Source: Bacteroidales bacterium
Lineage (GTDB): Bacteria > Bacteroidota > Bacteroidia > Bacteroidales > FEN-979
Assembly (NCBI GenBank): GCA_023231065.1
Contig: JALNWE010000001.1
Coordinates: forward strand, 62,001 to 126,000
Direction: 5' to 3'
Length of the DNA stretch: 64,000 nucleotides
In this document: positions 8,396 through 16,160 of the stretch, one piece after another
How positions within the stretch are numbered: the first letter of the stretch is position 1
Layout: every line of letters begins with the position of its first letter
Translations under genes and position numbers: made by a program
The notes under the pieces: generated by a model
What the model saw: the letters and a program-made list of their open reading frames with translations, nothing else
Databases searched by the model: none
What the model was told of the DNA's origin: nothing

Positions 8396-8420
8396 ATGTT
8401 AACAAACTGAATGTACCTAT

Positions 8421-9257
8421 ATGAAGTTAATTGCTGATAGCGGGTCAACCAAGACCATCTGGGTATTGATGGAGGAAGGTGTAGTCAAAAATACGTTGCA
8501 AACTGCCGGTTTAAATCCCTATTTTAATAATTCCGAGACGGTTGAGGCAACATTGCAAACTGAGTTATACCCATATATTGTTGGCGATCATATTCGGGAG
8601 GTTCATTTTTACGGGGCAGGCTGTTCTACTGAAAAAAACGATTTGATGATCCGCGAAGCCATCCAGCCTTTTTGCAGGAAAGCGGAAATCGGGATTTATC
8701 ATGATATTTTAGGCGCGGCAAGGGCTTTATTTGGTCATGATACGGGAATTGCAGGAATATTGGGTACAGGTTGCAATTCCTGCTATTATAATGGCCATTC
8801 GATTTTTTCCGCTGTCGATTCATTGGGTTATCTTTTTGGGGACGAGGGGGCCGGCTCGTATCTTGGGAAAAAATTCATGGGGCGTTACCTTAAAAAGGAA
8901 CTACCTGCAGAATTGATGGATGAATTTGATCAGCACTATCGTTTAACCCTTGAAGACATCCTGAATGCCCTATATAATCGACCTTATCCGAATCGGTTCT
9001 TAGCTTCATTCAGTCAATTTTTAGGGCCCCGCCAGCATCACCCGGTGATTCACCAATTGGTGAAAGAATCTTTCTTATCTTTTTTCGAAGCCCAGATAAA
9101 ACAATATGAAAAGTACAGGGAATTACCCGTATCTTTCATTGGGTCGATCGCCTATTACTACAGGGATATTCTGATTGAAGCGGCAATGGAAGAAAAGATC
9201 CTGATCGGAAAAATCCTACAGGATCCGGTTGATGGGTTGACTGAATTCCACCGGTAG
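8421..9257 (+). CDS. BadF/BadG/BcrA/BcrD-type ATPase, N-acetylglucosamine-kinase-like
   Basis: A 278-residue member of the ASKHA (actin/hexokinase/Hsp70) fold. The phosphate-1 motif DSGSTKTIWVL lies at residues 6-16, the second phosphate motif GILGTGCNSCYY at about 112-123, and LGYLFGDEGAGSYLGK near 134-149 is the classic BadF-family signature with the adenosine motif GSIAYYY near 240. In Bacteroidota such stand-alone proteins are usually annotated as N-acetylglucosamine kinase or hypothetical ATPase; the substrate here is uncertain. It is convergent with miaA, with only three bases between the stops. A TGRTTGA tandem repeat lies just before the start. Confidence 0.82.
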   Translation: MKLIADSGSTKTIWVLMEEGVVKNTLQTAGLNPYFNNSETVEATLQTELYPYIVGDHIREVHFYGAGCSTEKNDLMIREAIQPFCRKAEIGIYHDILGAARALFGHDTGIAGILGTGCNSCYYNGHSIFSAVDSLGYLFGDEGAGSYLGKKFMGRYLKKELPAELMDEFDQHYRLTLEDILNALYNRPYPNRFLASFSQFLGPRQHHPVIHQLVKESFLSFFEAQIKQYEKYRELPVSFIGSIAYYYRDILIEAAMEEKILIGKILQDPVDGLTEFHR

Positions 9258-9260
9258 GAT

Positions 9261-10199
9261 CTATCTGGGGTTTGGTTGAGAAGAGATCGGAGATAGGAGA
9301 TGGAAGATGTTTGAAATAATTCCTGAAAGATCATCGGGAGCATACCAGGTGAAGGCGGGATCTTTTCTAAACCATGTCATCTGACGTTTTGCATACCGGC
9401 GTGTGTTTATCTTAATTTTTTCAACTGCCATTTCCAGGGAATATGCTCCTTTAAGGTAATGAAAAAGTTCTTTGTATCCAACCGTATTCAAGGCATTTAG
9501 ATGTTGAAAAGGCAATAATTGAATTGCTTCGTCAAGCCATCCTTGTCCCATCATATAATCAACCCGTTGATTGATCCTTTGGTTCAGAATTTCCCTGGGG
9601 AGTGTCAGCGCTGTTTTCAGTATTTTAAATGGACGAGGTTTGGGTGAATTCGTCCTGTGCGCAGAATAGGGTATTCCAGTTGTTAAGGTAACTTCCAGTG
9701 CACGGATCAGACGGGCAGGATTGAATGGGTCGATCTGATTATAATAATCCGGATCAACATCCTGAAGTTTCTGCTGCAATGCCGTAATCCCGGAATCCTG
9801 AAGCAGGTCTTTCAACTGTTGGCGCAGGACCGGATCGGGATCGGGTAACTGATCAATTCCCTGACATACTGCATCGATATATAATCCTGAGCCTCCGGTC
9901 ATGATCACGACCTTGTGGTTTCTGAACATTTCGGTGAGCTTGTTCAGCGCGTCAGTTTCGAAACGGGAGACGTTGTAAGGTTCACCGACGCTCAGGTGGC
10001 CGATAAAATGGTGCGGGATTTCCAGTAATTCCTCCCGGGAAGGAGTGGCCGTACCGATCTTCATTTCCCGGTAGAATTGCCTGGAATCGGCGGAAATGAT
10101 CTCCGTATTAAAATGATGTGCCAACTGAATACTAACGCTGGTCTTGCCTACAGCAGTAGGGCCGGCGACCACGACCAGCAATGGTTCATTAATAATCAT
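9261..10199 (-). CDS. miaA: tRNA dimethylallyltransferase
   Basis: MiaA transfers a dimethylallyl group to A37 of tRNAs reading UNN codons. From Met at 10199 (312 aa) the protein opens with the P-loop GPTAVGKTSVS, then DSRQFYREMKIGTATPS, the MTGGSGLYIDAVCQG segment near residue 100 and a C-terminal KRQMTWFRKDP motif. The frame is open to 10310, but the extra residues are basic and low in complexity and overlap the upstream gene; the start at 10199 gives an 11-base overlap with the gene ending at 10189, consistent with translational coupling. The last residues are encoded by purine-rich repeat-like DNA (GAGATCGGAGATAGGAGATG on the plus strand), so the tail is probably not conserved. Confidence 0.93.
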   Translation of the reverse strand: MIINEPLLVVVAGPTAVGKTSVSIQLAHHFNTEIISADSRQFYREMKIGTATPSREELLEIPHHFIGHLSVGEPYNVSRFETDALNKLTEMFRNHKVVIMTGGSGLYIDAVCQGIDQLPDPDPVLRQQLKDLLQDSGITALQQKLQDVDPDYYNQIDPFNPARLIRALEVTLTTGIPYSAHRTNSPKPRPFKILKTALTLPREILNQRINQRVDYMMGQGWLDEAIQLLPFQHLNALNTVGYKELFHYLKGAYSLEMAVEKIKINTRRYAKRQMTWFRKDPAFTWYAPDDLSGIISNIFHLLSPISSQPNPR

Positions 10200-10956
10200 C
10201 TGAATTCTGATCGAAACCGCTATATGGTTTATCGATGCTGTCGAGATCGTCGTAATCTTCGATGTGCCCCATTGCCTCTTCTTCTTCAAAGGAAAAACCT
10301 TCGTCTTCATCCATGGCCGGAGGTATAACTTCCTGGTTTGTAGTTTCTTCTTCTATAAATGCGCTGATATCATTTTCGATGGCGGCTAATTCGGATTCGT
10401 TTTCAACAATATCATTCAATTTGGTACTTTCTTCAACTTCGGGAAGGGGGATCTTTGGTATAGGAATTTTTGTAGAAATCGGTTTGGGAGCCGGAGGAAC
10501 AGGTTGTTCAGCTTTTTTAGGCAGTTCACCTACCCGTTTTACGCATCTCGGATAGGAATGTATATCATCAGTTTTCAGGATCCTGAATAGTTCAATTAAA
10601 AACGAAAAGCGATCACGGCCAACAAATTCATAGATCATTTTCTGGTGAGGATCTTCGATATACTGATTGAGTTTGGCATGTTTCATCAAGGGAAGCGTAA
10701 TCGATTCAGTAACAACCTGATCAAGATCTTCATCATATTTACGTACTATTCTTTTCTCTGTTTTCAAGGTAATTTCCACGCCCTTTTTATATTTTTTATC
10801 AGTCAGAAAAAAAGAAGCCCGCTCACAATGGAGTAATTCAGTCGATTCCACAAGGTTAATATGAAAATCAAGAAAATTCTGTTTCGGTTGAATCTGGATT
10901 TCCCTGAGAAAGTCCTCATGTTCTTCCGAGATTATCCTAAAATGATAAATCAGCAT
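10189..10956 (-). CDS. PRiA4_ORF3-like (IS1096 TnpR-type) protein with acidic tail
   Basis: A 255-residue cytoplasmic protein. Residues 1-140 (MLIYHFRIISEEHEDFLREI, FLDFHINLVES, ASFFLTDKKYKKG, MIYEFVGRDRFSFLIEL) resemble the pRiA4b ORF-3/IS1096 passenger family, known in Bacteroidota as a plain chromosomal gene rather than a mobile one. The family has no proven activity. A proline-rich linker (PVPPAPKPISTKIPIPKIPL) follows, then a strongly acidic tail ending in repeated Glu and Asp. It is the first gene of a pair with miaA, overlapping it by 11 bases. No transposase is nearby, so the IS name should not be taken as evidence of mobility. Confidence 0.7.
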   Translation of the reverse strand: MLIYHFRIISEEHEDFLREIQIQPKQNFLDFHINLVESTELLHCERASFFLTDKKYKKGVEITLKTEKRIVRKYDEDLDQVVTESITLPLMKHAKLNQYIEDPHQKMIYEFVGRDRFSFLIELFRILKTDDIHSYPRCVKRVGELPKKAEQPVPPAPKPISTKIPIPKIPLPEVEESTKLNDIVENESELAAIENDISAFIEEETTNQEVIPPAMDEDEGFSFEEEEAMGHIEDYDDLDSIDKPYSGFDQNSDDY

Positions 10957-11017
10957 CTTGCTCCGGTTCTAATTCGCTTCAAAAATATGAAATTATTAAT
11001 CTTCAGAGAATAACTTT

Positions 11018-12439
11018 TTAAGCTTCTCCATTCATTTTTTTCAATCCCAACTTTAATCCGGCTTCCAGCATGAACTGATACGCGGCTTCAAATTCATTGG
11101 GAATTAAACCATCAAGGATAGCTTCCGTGATTTCATCTTTGATAATACCTACTTGTTTTGACGGTGAAATTCCAAAAGTATTCATGATTATTTCGCCACT
11201 AATGGGAGGTTGCCAGTTCCTGAGACGGTCTTTTTCCTCGATCTCCTTCAGCTTTTGTCTGACGATTTCGAAATTTCCTATGTAGCGTTTTACTTTATAT
11301 GGATTCTTAGAGGTAATATCAGCATTGCATAATGTCATCAGGTCATCGATGTCGTCGCCGGCTTCGAAAAGCAACCTTCTGACTGCGGAATCCGTGACCT
11401 CGTCTTCGGCCAAAACGATGGGACGAAGATGTAGAAGTACCAGTTTTTCCACATAATGCATTTTTTCATTGAGTGGGAGTTTTAACAGCCTGAAAACGTG
11501 GGGTACCATTTTTGCGCCTAAGAATTCATGGGCATGAAAAGTCCAGCCGGTTCCCGGGATGAACTTACGGGTTTGTGGTTTTGCGATATCATGAAGAATT
11601 GCAGCCCATCTCAACCAGAGATTGTCAGATTGGATGGCAACGTTGTCAAGCACTTCAAGCGTATGATAGAAATTATCCTTATGCCCTTTTCCATCTATTG
11701 TTTCTGTCCCTTTTAATTCACAGAATGCAGGAAAAATCAATTTCAGAAGGCCGCTTTCGTCAAGAAGGATAAAACCTAAGGAAGGTTTTTCTGCCTGAAT
11801 AATAAGGTTCAGCTCATCGGTAACACGCTCCATGGATACGATGCTAATCCTATCTGCATTTCTTTGAATGGCCTGAAAAGTGGACGGATCGATAATAAAA
11901 TTCAACTCGGTGGCAAAACGGATAGCCCGCATCATCCGGAGGGGATCGTCAGAAAATGTGATATCCGGGTCACGGGGGGTGCGGATAAGCCCCTTTTTAA
12001 GATCGCTTCTTCCATTAAACGGATCAACAAGTTCACCAAAATGATCCGGGGTCAGTTCGATAGCCATGGCGTTGATGGTAAAATCGCGACGGTTCTGATC
12101 ATCTTCCAGGGTGCCATTTTCCACAATGGGTTTTCGGGAATTACTGCGATACGATTCCTTGCGGGCGCCGACAAATTCGACTTTCCAATCCTGATAATTC
12201 AGCATGGCAGTTCCAAAATTTTTAAAGAATTTAACTGGGATATTGCCTTCTAATTTATCCGCTACCTTGTGCGCAAAATCGATTCCGCTCCCAATGACCA
12301 TGATGTCAATGTCTTTCTTATTATCACGTTTCAGCAACAAATCCCTTACAAATCCTCCAATTACGAATGCCTGCGCTTCCATTTCGCCCGCAACCTGCGA
12401 GATGCTGTTAAAAACCGGGTTTGTGAGTTTGTATTTCAA
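11018..12439 (-). CDS. cca: CCA-adding tRNA nucleotidyltransferase with HD domain
   Basis: A 473-residue enzyme that adds or repairs the 3' CCA of tRNAs; the tRNA in this window lacks an encoded CCA. The N-terminal polymerase-beta fold has GGFVRDLLLK at residues 28-37 and the metal-binding DIDIMV near 43. The RRDFTINAMA motif near 118 and a substrate motif around PLRMMRAIRFATEL are of the bacterial class II type. A C-terminal HD phosphohydrolase domain is shown by WAAILHDIAKP near residue 285. Start ATG at 12439. A minus-strand TACTTTTG (12462-12469) lies just upstream and would give a leader of about 17 bases. Confidence 0.94.
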   Translation of the reverse strand: MKYKLTNPVFNSISQVAGEMEAQAFVIGGFVRDLLLKRDNKKDIDIMVIGSGIDFAHKVADKLEGNIPVKFFKNFGTAMLNYQDWKVEFVGARKESYRSNSRKPIVENGTLEDDQNRRDFTINAMAIELTPDHFGELVDPFNGRSDLKKGLIRTPRDPDITFSDDPLRMMRAIRFATELNFIIDPSTFQAIQRNADRISIVSMERVTDELNLIIQAEKPSLGFILLDESGLLKLIFPAFCELKGTETIDGKGHKDNFYHTLEVLDNVAIQSDNLWLRWAAILHDIAKPQTRKFIPGTGWTFHAHEFLGAKMVPHVFRLLKLPLNEKMHYVEKLVLLHLRPIVLAEDEVTDSAVRRLLFEAGDDIDDLMTLCNADITSKNPYKVKRYIGNFEIVRQKLKEIEEKDRLRNWQPPISGEIIMNTFGISPSKQVGIIKDEITEAILDGLIPNEFEAAYQFMLEAGLKLGLKKMNGEA

Positions 12440-12461
12440 AATATGGGATCAGATTTTTTGC

Positions 12462-12469
12462 AAAAGTAA
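12462..12469 (-). promoter_or_regulatory. Promoter -7 element for cca
   Basis: The minus strand reads TACTTTTG, a match to TAnnTTTG, 23 bases before the cca start codon. It forms a divergent pair with the promoter at 12515-12544. Confidence 0.6.
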
Positions 12470-12514
12470 TGAATAGTGACTTAATTTACCGGTCAAAAAA
12501 TTCCATTTCCGATT

Positions 12515-12544
12515 TTGGTAATCTCTGCCTAGGTTGTATCTTTG
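12515..12544 (+). promoter_or_regulatory. Consensus promoter for the isocitrate dehydrogenase operon
   Basis: TTG at 12515-12517, exactly 19 bases, then TATCTTTG at 12537-12544. This is a full TTG-N19-TAnnTTTG Bacteroidota promoter, placing the start site near 12551 and a leader of about 40 bases before the ATG at 12590. Confidence 0.78.
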
Positions 12545-12589
12545 AAAACTTATTCTCGTCTATAAATTAATCACTAATAAACTAATATT

Positions 12590-13783
12590 ATGGCAAAAAG
12601 AACAATTATAACGATGCCCGGCGATGGCATTGGAAAAGTCGTTTTGAATGAAGCCGTCCGTGTTCTGGATGCTGCTGGTTTTAATGCTGAATATATTCAT
12701 GGGGATATTGGTTGGGAATTTTGGTGCAAAGAAGGTGATCCTTTCCCTGTCCGTACCCAGAAACTACTGGAAAAATATAAAATAGGCCTCTTCGGGGCTA
12801 TAACATCAAAGCCCAAGGATAAAGCCGAAACCGAGCTGGCCCCTGAGTTGAAAGATAAAGGATTTGTTTATTACAGTCCTATTGTCAGTATGCGTCAGAA
12901 ATATGATCTTGATATTTGTATCCGTCCATGTAAAACCTTCAAGGGAAATCCCCTGAATTTTATCCGTCGCGGGTTTGGAGGAATGGTTGAAGAGCCCCTG
13001 GTTGATTGCACGATTTTCAGGCAGAACACAGAATGTCTCTATAGTGGGGTTGAATGGACCAACCCATCCGACCAGGTTTACGATGCCCTGATGACCCATA
13101 AAAAATTCCGTGATAATTTCGCCTGGTGCCCCCGTCCCGAGTTGGCCGTTTCCGCCAGAATTTTCACAAAAAAATATACAGGGCGCATTTTAAAAGCTGC
13201 TTTTGAATATGCCAGTTCCCATGGATATTCCACCATAACTGTCTGCGAGAAGCCCAACGTGATCCGCGAAACCTCCGGCATGATGCTGAAAATGGCACAG
13301 GACATGGCTAAAAATGAATATCCGGGGATCAAGGTACAAAACACGAACATTGATGCCCAGATGATGTGGTTGACGAAAAATCCGGAAACATATCATGTTA
13401 TTGTGGCCGGGAATATGTTCGGAGATATAGTTTCTGATGGTTTTGCCGGTTTGATTGGTGGTCTTGGATTTGCCTGCAGCGCCAACATCGGCCCCGACAT
13501 CGCGGTTTTTGAACCCACCCATGGTTCGGCTCCGAAATACGCGGATTTTGATCCTTCCATCGTCAACCCCATCGCCATGATCCTATCAGCAGTAATGATG
13601 CTGGAGCACATTGGTGAACATGGTCTTGCCTCCAAAATCAGTAAAGCAGTCGCTGATGTGATTGAAGAAGGCAAAGTGAAGACCTATGACATGATGAAAT
13701 TGCCGGGAAATCCTGAAGCATTCAGCAAAGGCGCTGCCAATACACATGAAATGACGGATGCTGTTATAAAAAAATTGCAATGA
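12590..13783 (+). CDS. Isocitrate/isopropylmalate-type dehydrogenase (probable isocitrate dehydrogenase)
   Basis: A 397-residue beta-decarboxylating dehydrogenase. It opens with MPGDGIGKVV (residues 9-18); the substrate-binding arginines lie in CIRPCKTFKG near 105, the Tyr loop in FRQNTECLYSGVEW near 142, the metal-binding Asp in MFGDIVSDGFAGL near 275, and the adenine/ribose loop in EPTHGSAPKYAD near 305. Lys-Tyr in that loop resembles NADP-type enzymes, but the cofactor cannot be settled by eye. Its stop overlaps the next start by four bases (ATGA), and the third gene of the operon is an aconitase-type dehydratase, which favours isocitrate as substrate (isocitrate to 2-oxoglutarate). Isopropylmalate or homoisocitrate is the alternative. 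Confidence 0.85.
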   Translation: MAKRTIITMPGDGIGKVVLNEAVRVLDAAGFNAEYIHGDIGWEFWCKEGDPFPVRTQKLLEKYKIGLFGAITSKPKDKAETELAPELKDKGFVYYSPIVSMRQKYDLDICIRPCKTFKGNPLNFIRRGFGGMVEEPLVDCTIFRQNTECLYSGVEWTNPSDQVYDALMTHKKFRDNFAWCPRPELAVSARIFTKKYTGRILKAAFEYASSHGYSTITVCEKPNVIRETSGMMLKMAQDMAKNEYPGIKVQNTNIDAQMMWLTKNPETYHVIVAGNMFGDIVSDGFAGLIGGLGFACSANIGPDIAVFEPTHGSAPKYADFDPSIVNPIAMILSAVMMLEHIGEHGLASKISKAVADVIEEGKVKTYDMMKLPGNPEAFSKGAANTHEMTDAVIKKLQ

Positions 13784-14328
13784 CCAACGAAATCCTTAAC
13801 CTGTGGCCGGAATTAATGTGGATTGAAGATCCCATTCTCCGCGAAAAAGTTGCGCAAACCTGGGAGCTGGCGCTGGAAAGAAGTGTACTTTCGCCCGATG
13901 ATCTCAATAAAATTCCCTTCACTTTGTTGGCAGGACCTGATCTCAAGGTATCCTTTATGGCCCACAAACGGTGTGTTGTCCACATTGCCCGTGAAGCCGG
14001 GCTTAAAATGAATGAATTCTTTAAAGAAGATCTTCCGGTTGACATGGATGTGCTGATTGCAGGGGCGATCCTCGCGGATGTTGGCAAGCTGCTTGAATAC
14101 GTGCTTGATCCGGCAGGAAAATCCGTGCAGGGAAAATATGGAAAATATTTACGGCATCCATTCTCCGGAGTTTCATTGGCAGAGCAATGTGGTGTCCCTG
14201 CCCCGGTTTGTCATATTATTTCTGCCCATGCCGGTGAAGGGGATATGATCAAACGGACAGTGGAGGCATATATCGTCCATCATTCAGATTTTATGACATT
14301 TGAGCCATTCAGAGAAAGGCTTAAATAA
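13780..14328 (+). CDS. HD-domain-like protein lacking the HD histidine
   Basis: A 182-residue cytoplasmic protein with the helical layout of an HD phosphohydrolase: MAHKRCVVHIARE near residue 65, AGAILADVGKLLEY near 97, HPFSGVSLAEQCG near 126, ISAHAGEG near 148 and VHHSD near 168. In the family the second motif reads HD; here the codons GCG GAT give Ala-Asp, so the namesake histidine is absent while other candidate metal ligands remain. It might be a degenerate hydrolase, a nucleotide sensor or a scaffold. It overlaps the dehydrogenase gene by four bases and lies 20 bases before the dehydratase gene, so it is clearly part of that operon. The function is unknown. Confidence 0.75.
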   Translation: MTNEILNLWPELMWIEDPILREKVAQTWELALERSVLSPDDLNKIPFTLLAGPDLKVSFMAHKRCVVHIAREAGLKMNEFFKEDLPVDMDVLIAGAILADVGKLLEYVLDPAGKSVQGKYGKYLRHPFSGVSLAEQCGVPAPVCHIISAHAGEGDMIKRTVEAYIVHHSDFMTFEPFRERLK

Positions 14329-14348
14329 AACATTCAAAACATATTCCG

Positions 14349-16157
14349 ATGAACATTATTGAAAAAATTCTTGCAAAACATTCCAAAAGGAAAAAAGTCA
14401 AGCCGGGAGATATCATTGATGTTTTCATTGATACCCGTGCCGCCCGTGATTTTGGCGGCGCCAATGTAGTAAAGAATTTGGTTGATCATGGTTTGACGGT
14501 CGCTGATCCCCAAAAAACCATTTTCACATTTGACTGCAACCCCGGAGGCTCTGATCAAAAATATGCTGCCAATCAGCAGTACTGCCGTCAGTATGCCCGC
14601 GAAAATGGCATACAAGTATATGATGTTGATGCCGGGATAGGCACTCATCTGGCCATTGACAATGGCTTGGCCTGGCCGGGAAGTACTTTTGTTTCCACAG
14701 ATTCGCATGCCAATATCCTGGGCGCTATCGCATCTTTTGGCCAGGGAATGGGCGATCAGGATATTGCTGCTGCCTGGGCAAAAGGTGCGGTATGGTTCAA
14801 AGTACCACCCTCCGTCAAAATCAACCTTCATGGTAAAAGGCCTGCCGGATTATCAGCTAAAGATATAATTTTGAATATGTTATCCATATTCGGAGCCAAC
14901 AAATTGCTGGGATGCTCTGTTGAGATATATGGAATAGAAGTTGAGAAGTTTACCCTGGCTGAACGTATCACCATCTCTTCCATGGGGACTGAGATGGGAG
15001 CAATCATCATTCTGTTCCCGACTTCCGCTTACCTTTTGAAAGAGCTGAAAATGATCACGGGAAAAGATTGCTCTCCGGTCACTGCTGATCCTGATGCTAA
15101 GTACCAAGAGGTTTTCGATCTTGATCTTGAAAAATTTGTAATTATGGTTGCGAAACCCGGTCATCCTCATGACGATATCGCCTTAGAAAAGGTCCGTCAT
15201 CAAAAAATCGATTCGGGTTTTATCGGGAGCTGTACCAATGGCAGGATTGAAGATCTGCGATCGGCAGCCGGGATCCTTAAAGGACGGAAAGTTGCCCCTG
15301 GCGTTGTCCTGAAAATCGTTCCTTCAACTGATTCTGTGTGGAAACAGGCCATGGAAGAGGGTTTGATATCTATATTCAAAGAAGCTGGCGCTCTGGTCTC
15401 AAATGCTGGTTGTGCTGGTTGTGCCGCCGGTCAGGTTGGTCAAAATGGCCCCGGAGAGATCACCATCAGTACGGGGAACCGTAATTTTGAAGGAAAACAG
15501 GGGAAAGGACAAGTTTACCTCGCTTCTCCTGCCGTCGTTGCTGCTTCAGCCGTAGCAGGATCCATCACTACTCCCGATCAGATCCCTGACCACCCAGCCG
15601 TTTTCCAGACGACCGGAAAAAAGGATGGACCGACAGCCAAACCTCACCTAAAAATCAAGGTTGACAAACCTGTCATTGTAGAAGGGAACGTGTGGATCAT
15701 CCCGAAAGATGATATTGACACGGATATGATTTTTCATAATCGCTATCTGACCATCACTGATATCAAGGAGATGGGACAATATACATTTGATAACCTGAAG
15801 GGCTTCGAGGATTTTGCAAAGAAAGCAAAACCCGGAGACATCGTCATCACACAGAAGAATTTCGGGGCTGGCAGTTCCCGCCAGCAAGCAGTTGACTGTT
15901 TTATGTCCTTAGGAATCAGTTGCATCATTGCAGAATCCTATGGCGCAATTTATGAGCGGAATGCGATCAACGCTGCGCTTCCCATCCTGACCTATAAACC
16001 GGGTTCACTTGAACCTGTAGGGCTTAAGAATGGGGACCATATATCAGTAGATTTTCTTGAAGGTACGTTGATCCATACCGGGACAAATAAAATCGCGAGG
16101 ATCAATAAGTTCTACGATGCGCAATTAGCTATATACCAAAATGGCGGGTTGCTTTAG
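14349..16157 (+). CDS. Fused aconitase/3-isopropylmalate dehydratase-type hydro-lyase (large plus small subunit)
   Basis: A 602-residue Fe-S hydro-lyase. Residues 1 to about 420 match a LeuC-type large subunit: STDSHANILGAIASFGQG near 117, SGFIGSCTNGRIEDL near 293 with the first cluster Cys, and NAGCAGCAAGQ near 356 with the other two. Residues from about 435 match a LeuD-type small subunit: DDIDTDMIFHNRYL near 455 and FGAGSSRQQAVDCF near 507. LeuC and LeuD are usually separate; here they are joined as in aconitase but in the shorter IPMI arrangement. Next to an isocitrate dehydrogenase-type gene, an aconitase role (citrate to isocitrate) is the best inference; isopropylmalate, homoaconitate or dimethylmalate remain possible. 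Confidence 0.85.
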   Translation: MNIIEKILAKHSKRKKVKPGDIIDVFIDTRAARDFGGANVVKNLVDHGLTVADPQKTIFTFDCNPGGSDQKYAANQQYCRQYARENGIQVYDVDAGIGTHLAIDNGLAWPGSTFVSTDSHANILGAIASFGQGMGDQDIAAAWAKGAVWFKVPPSVKINLHGKRPAGLSAKDIILNMLSIFGANKLLGCSVEIYGIEVEKFTLAERITISSMGTEMGAIIILFPTSAYLLKELKMITGKDCSPVTADPDAKYQEVFDLDLEKFVIMVAKPGHPHDDIALEKVRHQKIDSGFIGSCTNGRIEDLRSAAGILKGRKVAPGVVLKIVPSTDSVWKQAMEEGLISIFKEAGALVSNAGCAGCAAGQVGQNGPGEITISTGNRNFEGKQGKGQVYLASPAVVAASAVAGSITTPDQIPDHPAVFQTTGKKDGPTAKPHLKIKVDKPVIVEGNVWIIPKDDIDTDMIFHNRYLTITDIKEMGQYTFDNLKGFEDFAKKAKPGDIVITQKNFGAGSSRQQAVDCFMSLGISCIIAESYGAIYERNAINAALPILTYKPGSLEPVGLKNGDHISVDFLEGTLIHTGTNKIARINKFYDAQLAIYQNGGLL

Positions 16158-16160
16158 GCT

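Noticed and set aside
7893..8405. A 170-codon minus-strand open frame with repeats such as NHQPSIINHQPS
   Set aside because: It lies opposite the DUF3108 gene, and its N-terminus is translation of the TGRTTGA tandem repeat; there is no promoter and no protein-like pattern.
10189..10956. Calling a mobile element from the IS1096 passenger similarity
   Set aside because: There is no transposase, no terminal inverted repeat and no target duplication; the gene is integrated with miaA by an 11-base overlap.
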